Shown here piece by piece: positions 27,644-34,916 of a stretch of DNA of 35,842 nucleotides. The DNA lies in the NCBI GenBank assembly GCA_028291455.1, contig JAQGHY010000208.1, positions 1-35,842 on the forward strand, read 5' to 3'. The translations under genes and the position numbers were made by a program. How positions within the stretch are numbered: position 1 is the stretch's first letter; the number at the start of each line of letters is the position of its first letter. The stretch comes from Rubritepida sp. (GTDB lineage Bacteria > Pseudomonadota > Alphaproteobacteria > Acetobacterales > Acetobacteraceae). The notes under the pieces are model-generated. The model had not been told where the DNA came from. It did not search any database and saw only the letters and a program-made list of their open reading frames with translations.

Positions 27644-27806
27644 CCATCGCGGCAGGCAGACGAAGGCCCGTCCTAGCCGTGGCGCCGGAGCAGCCAAGCA
27701 ATAAAACCTCCAATCATTTGTTATTGTTGTCTTTTATTCCAGTTCTCGCAACTCGCGCTCCCCGCTCGCCGTTCCAGTCTCAGCTCGGCCAGAGGTCATG
27801 TACCTC

Positions 27807-27832
27807 GCCACATAGCCAGGCCACATAGCCAG
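27807..27832 (+). repeat. 13-bp tandem repeat, 2 copies (GCCACATAGCCAG)
   Basis: Direct reading: gccacatagccag gccacatagccag, directly 5' of the SD for the Mn-catalase gene. Confidence 0.9.
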
Positions 27833-27841
27833 GAGTGTTCC

Positions 27842-28714
27842 ATGTATTTTCTCGATAAGCGCCTTCAGTATCCGGTTCGGGTCGAAACGCCCGACCCTCT
27901 TTTCGCGCGCCAGCTCCAGCAGGCCATCGGTGGGGTCGAAGGCGAGATCCGCGTCTGCCTGCAGTACTTCTTCCAGGCATGGGGCGCCCGCGGTCCCGAC
28001 ACCAAGTACCGGGACATGCTCCTCCACACCGCCACCGAGGAAATCGGCCATATCGAGATGCTCGCGACCGCGGTGGCGATGAACCTCGAGGACGCGCCGC
28101 TGACCCTGCAGGAGAGCGCCGCCGAGGCTCACCCGGTGATCAACGCCGTCATGGGCGGCGAGCGGCCCCGGCACGTCGTGGAGGGGATGTTGCAGCAGCA
28201 CATGCTGTCCAGCGGCCTCGCGGCGATGCCGGTCAATTCGGACGGCATTCCCTTCGACTGCTCGCACGTCTACGCCAGCGGCAATCTCGCGGCCGACATG
28301 TATGCGAACGTCACCGCCGAGGCGACAGGCCGGACGCTCGCCGTGCGCCTCTACAACGCCGCCAAGGACCCCGGCATGAAGGACATGCTGGCCTTCCTCA
28401 TAGCGCGCGACACCATGCATCAGCAGCAATGGCTCGCAGCGATCGAGGAGTTGGGGGGCAAGGCCGCCCTGCCGATCCCCGACAGCTTCGATCAGTCGAT
28501 GGAGAATCGCGAGTTCAGCTACACCTACATGGCCAGCGGGATCGACGGCACGCCTCCTCCGGAGGGGCGCTTCACCTCGGGCCCGTCGCTCGATGGCAAG
28601 GGTCAGTTCAGCGTCATGCAGAACCAGCCGATGGGCCAGGTTCCCAACCTGGGGCCGGCGCGTGCGGGTTCGGGCGCGCAGGTGACGCAGATCCTGAAGA
28701 TGTCGTCGCTCTGA
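27842..28714 (+). CDS. Manganese (non-heme) catalase family protein
   Basis: MYFLDKRLQYPVRVETPDPLFARQLQQAIGGVEGEIRVCLQYFFQAWGAR..DMLLHTATEEIGHIEMLATAVAMNL is typical of Mn-catalase. Confidence 0.93.
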   Translation: MYFLDKRLQYPVRVETPDPLFARQLQQAIGGVEGEIRVCLQYFFQAWGARGPDTKYRDMLLHTATEEIGHIEMLATAVAMNLEDAPLTLQESAAEAHPVINAVMGGERPRHVVEGMLQQHMLSSGLAAMPVNSDGIPFDCSHVYASGNLAADMYANVTAEATGRTLAVRLYNAAKDPGMKDMLAFLIARDTMHQQQWLAAIEELGGKAALPIPDSFDQSMENREFSYTYMASGIDGTPPPEGRFTSGPSLDGKGQFSVMQNQPMGQVPNLGPARAGSGAQVTQILKMSSL

Positions 28715-28946
28715 CCCGAGCCGGCGCCACCTTTCGGACCAGGCGAGGGCAAGCGCCCTCGCCGCCAGTAGCCGATCATCGCCTGCGCAGGCATGCAGGC
28801 GACCGGTGCCGGGGCGGAGCAATCGGTGAGGCCCGGCGCGTCCTGGCGACGATTATCCTTACAGGGCAAAGATCGCGCGGCATCATTGCTTGTTATCGCG
28901 CGTTAAGGCTGCCTCTCCATATCGCAGGGAAGGGGATGGCCCAACG

Positions 28947-29696
28947 ATGTTGAACCCCGTTAGCCGCAAATTCCGCAATTTCGTTCGCTTCTCGGAGGCC
29001 GAGGAGGTCGAGCTCGAACACCTCGTCTCGGCGCGACGATTCGTGCGCGGTCCCCGGGTCGAACTCGGTCCCCGCGCCGCCCTGCCGGACGGCCTGCACG
29101 TCGTCCTCGAGGGCTGGGCCTGTCACTACAAGGTGCTGCCCAACGGGCGCCGGCAGATCACCGCGCTGTGCCTGCCGGGCGACTTCTGCATGGATCGTGC
29201 ATCGGTGCTCCGGCAGGTTTGCCACTCCGTCGGTACCCTGACGGCTGTCACCTTTGCCCAGCTCAGCCTGTCCGCAGTCGACGAGCTTTCGGCCAACTAC
29301 CCGCGTATTTCGACCGCCTTGGCCTGGCAATCCGAGGTCCAGGCAGCCGTGCAGCGGGAGTGGGTCGTCAATCTGGGACAGCGGGGCGCCACCGAACGAA
29401 TGGCGCACCTGCTTTGTGAAATCCATATGCGCCTTTGGATGGTGGATCTGGCCGAACACGGTTCCTGCGAAATGCCCCTCACGCAGGCCGACCTCGCGGA
29501 AACCATGGGTCTCTCCGCCGTGCATGTGAACCGGGTTCTGCAGGAACTCCGCAGTGCCGGGCTGATCGTCCTGCGAGGGCGTACCCTGACCATCCCTAAC
29601 CTGGATGCCCTACGCGAAATCGCCATGTTCGACCCCGGCTACCTGCATGCCGAACGCGAGGGCCGGCACCTTGATGCGAATGAATGGGCCGCCTGA
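28947..29696 (+). CDS. Crp/Fnr family transcriptional regulator
   Basis: cNMP-binding-like N-terminus (VLEGWACHYKVLPNGRRQITALCLPGDFCM) and a C-terminal HTH (LTQADLAETMGLSAVHVNRVLQELRSAGLI). Confidence 0.92.
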   Translation: MLNPVSRKFRNFVRFSEAEEVELEHLVSARRFVRGPRVELGPRAALPDGLHVVLEGWACHYKVLPNGRRQITALCLPGDFCMDRASVLRQVCHSVGTLTAVTFAQLSLSAVDELSANYPRISTALAWQSEVQAAVQREWVVNLGQRGATERMAHLLCEIHMRLWMVDLAEHGSCEMPLTQADLAETMGLSAVHVNRVLQELRSAGLIVLRGRTLTIPNLDALREIAMFDPGYLHAEREGRHLDANEWAA

Positions 29697-29700
29697 TGCT

Positions 29701-30663
29701 TCACCGTAGCGCGGGCAGCACCCGCGTTGCGAAGGTCTCGATGAAGGCCCGCTGATTGCGGTCCACCTGATGAAGCTGGACCTCGTCGAAACCCATCTCG
29801 GCGAGTTCGGCGAGGCGCCCGGCATGCCAGCCGGGATCGGCCGAGATCCACACCGACTGCCGCATGTCCTCGGGCCGAACGAACCGAGTGGCGATGTCGA
29901 ACTCCTCGGGCGTGCGGAGCTCCCAGTTCACATCCCCACCCAGCGCGTTCGTCCGCCACTGCTCATGCGCGCCGGCGAGCGCCTCCGCCTCGGTTGGGGC
30001 CCAGTTCAGCGTCACCTGCGCGATCATCCGCTTGCCCTCGCCGCCGCCACGGCGGAAGGCGGCGACCACGCGGCGCATCTGCTCGGGTTCCGCGGACACG
30101 GTCAGCAGCCCATCCGCCCAGGCGCCGACCGTCTCGGCCGTCGCCTCCGTCACGGCCGCGCCGAGGCGCGGCGGGGGCACGGCGGGCCGGCTGTAGAGCT
30201 TCGCGTCCACCACGGTCACGAGGCCACGATGCGTCACCGTCTCGCCGGCGAGGAGTGCGCGGATCACGGTGGCGCATTCGGCCAACCGGCGCGTGCGCAG
30301 CGGCTTCTCGGGCCAGGGCAGGCCGGTGATGTCCTCGTTCAGCCGCTGGCCGCTGCCCAAGGCGAGCCAGAAGCGGCCGGGGAACATCTCGCCGAGCGTG
30401 GCAGCACCCTGGGCGATCACTGCCGGGTGGTAGCGATAGCCGGGGGCCGAGATGACGCCCATGCCCAGCTTCGTCGTTGCCATGGCCGCACCGAGCCAGG
30501 ACCAGGCGAAGCCGGACTGGCCCTGTGCGGTGCCCCAGGGACGGAAGTGGTCCGACGACATGGCGCAGTCGAAGCCGGCGGCCTCGGCGGCCTGTGCGAG
30601 GGCCAGGAGCTCGGACGGCGGGAACTGCTCATGCGAGGCGTGGAAGCCGATGCGGAGGGACAT
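29701..30663 (-). CDS. LLM class flavin-dependent oxidoreductase, TIGR03885-like
   Basis: MSLRIGFHASHEQFPPSELLALAQAAEAAGFDCAMSSDHFRPWGTAQGQSGFAWSWLGAAMATTKLGMGVISAPGYRYHPAVIAQ. Confidence 0.87.
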   Translation of the reverse strand: MSLRIGFHASHEQFPPSELLALAQAAEAAGFDCAMSSDHFRPWGTAQGQSGFAWSWLGAAMATTKLGMGVISAPGYRYHPAVIAQGAATLGEMFPGRFWLALGSGQRLNEDITGLPWPEKPLRTRRLAECATVIRALLAGETVTHRGLVTVVDAKLYSRPAVPPPRLGAAVTEATAETVGAWADGLLTVSAEPEQMRRVVAAFRRGGGEGKRMIAQVTLNWAPTEAEALAGAHEQWRTNALGGDVNWELRTPEEFDIATRFVRPEDMRQSVWISADPGWHAGRLAELAEMGFDEVQLHQVDRNQRAFIETFATRVLPALR

Positions 30664-30763
30664 GGCCGCGAACCCTTTCTGTGAGTCGATGCAACTGCCG
30701 AAGCGGCCGATGGTTCGCAGGAAAGGCATCGCGATTTCGCGCGTCTAACCCTTCATATCAAAG

Positions 30764-31441
30764 GTGATTCTCTTGGCGAAGGCGGTCATCTTCGACGTCG
30801 ACGGTACGCTCATCGACAGCAACGACCTGCATGTCGGGGCGTGGGTGGAGACCTTCCGGCATTTCGGCCATGAGGTCGCGGCCGAGGCGGTACGGCCGCA
30901 TATCGGCAAGGGCGGGGACCAGCTCATGCCGGAGTTCCTGCCTGCCGAGATGATCGAGGAGCGGGGCGAGGAAATCACGGCGTTCCGCACGAGCCTTTTC
31001 CTGCGCGAGTACATGCCGCGGGCCGAGCCTTTCCCCGCGGTCCGCTCGCTCCTCGCCAGGCTTCGCGAGGCAGGGCAGCGCATCGCGCTGGCGTCATCCT
31101 CAAAGCCGGAGGAGCTGGAGCGCTCCATCGAGATCACCGGCATAGCCGATCTGATCGACACCACAACCAGCTCCGCCGATGCGGAGCATTCCAAGCCGTC
31201 CCCCGACATTTTCAGGGCGGCGCTCGAGCGGCTCGCTCCGTTGCAGGCGGCCGATGCCGTGGTCGTGGGCGACACGCCATATGATGCAGAGGCTGCGGGC
31301 AAGCTGGGCCTGCGGACCATCGGCCTGCTCTGCGGAGGTTTTCCGGAGACTTGGCTGCGGGACGCTGGTTGCATCGCCATCTATCGGGACGCGGCCCATC
31401 TCCTGGCGGAATTCGAAGCGTCGGCACTGGCCGGACCGTGA
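30764..31441 (+). CDS. HAD family hydrolase (phosphoglycolate phosphatase/beta-PGM-like)
   Basis: GTG start; AVIFDVDGTLIDSNDLHVGAWVETFRHFG..ALASSSKPEE..KPSPDIF..VVVGDTPYDAEAAGKLG. Confidence 0.9.
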   Translation: MILLAKAVIFDVDGTLIDSNDLHVGAWVETFRHFGHEVAAEAVRPHIGKGGDQLMPEFLPAEMIEERGEEITAFRTSLFLREYMPRAEPFPAVRSLLARLREAGQRIALASSSKPEELERSIEITGIADLIDTTTSSADAEHSKPSPDIFRAALERLAPLQAADAVVVGDTPYDAEAAGKLGLRTIGLLCGGFPETWLRDAGCIAIYRDAAHLLAEFEASALAGP

Positions 31442-31544
31442 CGGTGGCCGCGGTGACCGGCTGGGCGCATCGGAGAACCGCAACAGCCATTCACGGCAGC
31501 TTGCACCATTGATCATCGCCTGAATGACGGGTGGGCTACAGTTC

Positions 31545-31907
31545 TCACATCCAAGAGCGGACGAGCCGCTGAACCGCAGCGCGGATCGCCTCATGCTCGT
31601 CCCATCGCCTCACCGTATAGGTAAAGCTGATCTGCATCGCCGCTTCACCCTCTGCAGTGGTCGTGGTCCCGCATTTCGGATCGGCCTCCGGGGTCTGGCA
31701 CTGCGTGAATTCCAGCGGAATGCCCTCGGCGTTGCTCCGAATGAAGATCCGGCGGTCGAGATTGAAGCCCGGCATGATCGGCGGCCCGAGCGTCGTGACT
31801 TCCCAGGCTTCGGTATAGCCGATCGGAGCCGGAAGCGGTGTGTAGGCCACGTTTTTGGCCTGGCGGGCCTGAGCCCTTCCCATTGCATCGCGCAGCAGCA
31901 TCGGCGT
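31545..31907 (-). pseudogene. C-terminal ~120 codons of an unidentified gene, apparently beheaded at the duplication junction
   Basis: The minus-strand ORF ..[117 protein letters not shown] runs into antisense aqpZ sequence at ~31908. A shorter start at 31901 is also possible. Confidence 0.4.
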
Positions 31908-32134
31908 GCGGCGACGGGCTTTGCGGGCATCCCCATCGGCCTGGTGCTGACGCTGATCCACCTGATCTCCATCCCGATCACCATACCTCGGTGAACCCGG
32001 CCCGCAGCACGGCGCCGGCGCTTTTCGCGGGGGGCGAGTATATCGGCCAGCTCTGGCTGTTCTGGCTGGCGCCGATCATGGGCGCGATGATCGCGGGCGT
32101 GCTGGCCCGCGTGCTCTACGACAAGCCGGAATGA
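31908..32134 (+). pseudogene. aqpZ: aqpZ 3' fragment, truncated at the 5' end and frameshifted
   Basis: gcggcgacgggctttgcgggcatccccatcgg.. corresponds to aqpZ codons from 24237. A 1-nt deletion (caccaatacc to caccatacc) breaks the frame; [49 protein letters not shown] continues in the shifted frame. Confidence 0.92.
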
Positions 32135-32171
32135 ACAACGCTTCCTCTCGGAGCAAGCCGTGTTAGCCTGA

Positions 32172-32197
32172 CCTTGGCCGGGAAACACCGGCCCGGG
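32172..32197 (+). promoter_or_regulatory. Imperfect SD-overlapping hairpin upstream of NTF2-like copy B
   Basis: CCTTGGCCGG-gaaaca-CCGGCCCGGG: 8 Watson-Crick pairs, one G-U and one mismatch; same position relative to the ATG as in copy A. Confidence 0.5.
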
Positions 32198-32205
32198 AGG
32201 ACAAC

Positions 32206-32658
32206 ATGAATCTGAACCGTCGCAATCTGGCCGCCGCCGGCGCGGCCGCGCTCCTTGTCCGAGCCCTGCCCGCCGCCGCGCAAACCGCCGATGACCGGGC
32301 CGTCGCCCAGGGCGTCGAGGCACTCACCCGTGCCATGCTCAACCCCGACCGGGCCGCGCTCGAAGCGCTGGCGCATGACGGGCTGAGCTATGGCCACTCG
32401 GCCGGGAAGATCGAGAGCAAGGCACAGTTCATCGCCGCGCTGGTCGAACGCGGCAATCCGTTCGGTGAGATCAACATCAGCGAGCAGACCATCGCGGTGA
32501 CGGGGGATGACGCGATCGTGCGCCACTTCTTCACCGGCAACACCACCGGCGGCGGACGGGTGACGCCGGTGCGGATCGGCATCCTGCAGGTTTGGAAGAA
32601 GCAAGGTTCGAACTGGCGGCTTTTCGCGCGGCAGGCGTTTGTGCGGCCTACGGCCTGA
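32206..32658 (+). CDS. Exported NTF2/SnoaL-like protein, copy B
   Basis: 139/150 residues identical to copy A by hand comparison; intact frame. Confidence 0.82.
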   Translation: MNLNRRNLAAAGAAALLVRALPAAAQTADDRAVAQGVEALTRAMLNPDRAALEALAHDGLSYGHSAGKIESKAQFIAALVERGNPFGEINISEQTIAVTGDDAIVRHFFTGNTTGGGRVTPVRIGILQVWKKQGSNWRLFARQAFVRPTA

Positions 32659-32664
32659 CTATTC

Positions 32665-32685
32665 CCGAGGGGCGCCGCCTCTCGG
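32665..32685 (+). terminator. Rho-independent-type terminator after NTF2-like copy B
   Basis: CCGAGGGGC-gcc-GCCTCTCGG (9 bp with one G-U), then TCTTTCCTT. Confidence 0.6.
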
Positions 32686-32779
32686 TCTTTCCTTCACCGT
32701 CATCCGAGCAACGCCTTCGAGGATGTCGGACAGCGCAAATTCCACGTCGAGACGGAGAACCATGGGCAAGTGGTTCCGG

Positions 32780-32830
32780 CCCGTCTCGGCGTGGTGCCCG
32801 TCTCGGCGTGGTGCCCGTCTCTGCGTGGTG
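32780..32830 (+). repeat. 17-bp tandem repeat, 3 copies (CCCGTCTCGGCGTGGTG)
   Basis: Direct reading: two perfect copies plus one with a single substitution (CTCTGCG). Confidence 0.95.
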
Positions 32831-32947
32831 CCCTGCGGCAGCGGTAGCCTGGCGCTGGCGGCTTCCGCCGCGACAGGTGATCGCGTTGCCGTCCTGATGA
32901 ACCAATGACGAGCCCGCACAAAAAGACTTCAAAGGGGAAATCGAACC

Positions 32948-33970
32948 ATGTCGCCGATCCCGCTTGTCAGAAGGCCTGCGCGGCAGCACCGCCGAACGAT
33001 CGCCCTCGCCGCGTGCTACGCCATGCTGGTCTCGATGTTCGGAGCGCCCGCCGCCGCCCAGACGGCGAACCGGCGGACGACCTTCATCGTCCCCGCTGCC
33101 GCTGGCGGCAGCACGGACGTGATCGCCCGCGTGCTGGCGGAGCACATGGCCCGGACCCTCGGCCAGACCGTGGTGGTGGAGAACGTGTCGGGCGGGCAGG
33201 CGACTGTCGCATCGGCCCGCACCGCGGCCTCGGCACCAGATGGAGCGACGGTGCTCATCGCGCAGCTGCCCCTCGTCTCCGCCCCTTTTCTCTTTACCGG
33301 CCTGCGCTACGACACGCAGACGGCCTTCGCGCCGGTCGGGCTGATTAATGCCGGATACACCGTGCTCATGGCCCGCAAAGGATTAGCGTCCTCGCCGTCC
33401 GAGGCGATCAGCCGGCTCCGCGAGAACGGCAATGGTGCCAATCTCGGCAACGGCGGGATCGGCAGCAGCGGCCATTTCTGCGAGATGCTGCTGGCCCGGG
33501 CGCTCGGCATCCAGCCGACCTTCGTCCCCTATCGCGGCGGCGCCATGGCCATGAACGACCTCATCGGCGGATCGCTGGACGCCATTTGCGACCAGTCCAC
33601 GAATGCCGTGCCGCAAATCCTGGCAGGTGCGGTGCAAGGCGTCATGGTCGCCGGTCCGGCGCGCATCGCCACCCTTCCCGATGTCCCCACCTCCGCCGAG
33701 CTCGGCCTGCCCGAGGTCAATCTCGCCGTGTGGCATGGAATGTACGTCGCGCGGGCAACGCCGCGCAGCATCGTCATGCAGCTGAATGCGTCCCTCGGCG
33801 CAGCACTGGCGGATCCCGCCGTCGTGGCGCGATTCAGCCAGCTGGGGACGACGGTGTTCCCCGAGAGCCAGCGGGCGCCCGAGGCGCATGAGGCGCGATT
33901 CCGCGAGGAATATCAGCGCCTCGGCCGCCTCCTGTCCTCGATGGGCATCACGCCGCAGACTGTTGAATAG
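32948..33970 (+). CDS. Bug/TctC family substrate-binding protein
   Basis: Signal peptide (..MLVSMFGAPAAAQTA), TTFIVPAAAGGSTDVIARVLAEHMARTLGQTVVVENVSGGQATVASARTAASAPDGATVLIAQ. Confidence 0.9.
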   Translation: MSPIPLVRRPARQHRRTIALAACYAMLVSMFGAPAAAQTANRRTTFIVPAAAGGSTDVIARVLAEHMARTLGQTVVVENVSGGQATVASARTAASAPDGATVLIAQLPLVSAPFLFTGLRYDTQTAFAPVGLINAGYTVLMARKGLASSPSEAISRLRENGNGANLGNGGIGSSGHFCEMLLARALGIQPTFVPYRGGAMAMNDLIGGSLDAICDQSTNAVPQILAGAVQGVMVAGPARIATLPDVPTSAELGLPEVNLAVWHGMYVARATPRSIVMQLNASLGAALADPAVVARFSQLGTTVFPESQRAPEAHEARFREEYQRLGRLLSSMGITPQTVE

Positions 33971-33988
33971 TGCAGACTGTTGAATAGT
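33955..33988 (+). repeat. 17-bp tandem duplication spanning a stop codon (GCAGACTGTTGAATAGT x2)
   Basis: Direct reading: gcagactgttgaatagt gcagactgttgaatagt; the first copy contains the TAG stop of the Bug gene. Confidence 0.95.
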
Positions 33989-34002
33989 AAAGGAGTGTAG
34001 AC

Positions 34003-34782
34003 GTGGATTTAGGAATTTCGGGTCGCCACGCGATCGTCTGCGCCGCCAGCAAGGGCCTCGGCCGGGCCTGTGCGGAGGCGCTGGCCCGGGAGGGCGTGGG
34101 CCTCACCATTGCCGCCCGGACGCGTGCCGATATCGAAGCGACGGCGGAGGCGATCCGCCAGGCCTATGGCGTGCCAGTCACCGCAATTGCCGCCGATGTC
34201 ACGACGGTGGAAGGCCGCGCCGCCATCCTGGCTGCGGCGCCCCGGGCCGATATCCTCGTCAACAATGCCGGCGGCCCGCCGCGCGGCGATTTCCGCAGCT
34301 TCACGGCGGAGCAGTGGCTGGCTGCGGTCAACGACAACATGGTCGCCGCCATCGAGTTGATCCGCGCCCTGGTCGACGGAATGATGGAGCGGCGCTTCGG
34401 GCGGATCGTGAACATCACCTCCTCGGCCGTGAAGAGCCCCACCGCGGACCTCAGCCTTTCGACGGCGGCACGGCTCGGCCTGACCGGCTATGTGGCGGGG
34501 GTCGCGCGGCAGATCGCGGGGCACAACGTGACGGTGAACAACCTTCTCCCCGGGGCCTTCGAAACCGACCGCTTCCGCGGCGGCGTGACGGCCCGCGCCA
34601 AAGCGGCCGGGATTACTTACGAGGAGCAGTTCGAGCGCCAGCGCAGCACCATCCCCGCGCATCGGGTCGGCGATCCGGCCGAGTTCGGCGATGCTTGCGC
34701 CTACCTCTGCAGCCGGCAGGCCGGCTATATCACGGGCCAGAACCTGCTTCTCGACGGCGGCCAGTTTCCAGGAACGTTCTAG
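34003..34782 (+). CDS. SDR family oxidoreductase (3-oxoacyl-ACP reductase-like)
   Basis: GTG start; DLGISGRHAIVCAASKGLGRACAEALAREG, LVNNAGGPP, YICSRQAGYITGQNLLLDGG-like C-terminus. Confidence 0.9.
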   Translation: MDLGISGRHAIVCAASKGLGRACAEALAREGVGLTIAARTRADIEATAEAIRQAYGVPVTAIAADVTTVEGRAAILAAAPRADILVNNAGGPPRGDFRSFTAEQWLAAVNDNMVAAIELIRALVDGMMERRFGRIVNITSSAVKSPTADLSLSTAARLGLTGYVAGVARQIAGHNVTVNNLLPGAFETDRFRGGVTARAKAAGITYEEQFERQRSTIPAHRVGDPAEFGDACAYLCSRQAGYITGQNLLLDGGQFPGTF

Positions 34783-34916
34783 ATGTCCGATCCCCGGCCG
34801 AGGATCGAAGGTATCGGGAGCACCCGTTAGGGGTCCACCCGTGGAGGAACGAGCTTTCTGCAAGCACCTTCCTCACCAATCGGGTCCAGGGATCTGCAAC
34901 CCCTGGTGGGCGGATT

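Larger units (their letters stand above)
31908..32658 (+). repeat. Right copy of ~750-bp direct repeat (aqpZ' plus NTF2-like gene)
   Basis: Aligns to 24237-24988, with an offset of 7671 before and 7670 after the single-base deletion. Confidence 0.92.

Noticed and set aside
18340-28900. Shared ATTGCTTGT upstream of the Bug gene (~18347) and the Crp/Fnr gene (~28885)
   Set aside because: Only a 9-mer is shared with no consistent second element. Too weak to propose a common promoter or operator.
24237-32658. Possibility of a transposon or composite IS-type element
   Set aside because: No transposase, no short terminal inverted repeats and no target-site duplication seen. The flanking repeats are chromosomal gene fragments, so homologous recombination fits better.
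32639-32908. Short plus-strand ORF over the 17-bp repeats (MCGLRPDYSRGAPPLG..)
   Set aside because: It starts inside the NTF2-like gene, crosses its terminator, and the repeat forces each unit into a different reading frame. No family recognised; treated as non-coding spacer.
34886-34906. CCAGGG-atctgcaac-CCCTGG stem between the SDR and gcvP genes
   Set aside because: Short stem with a 9-nt loop and no T-tract on either strand. It may be a weak bidirectional terminator but is not supportable.
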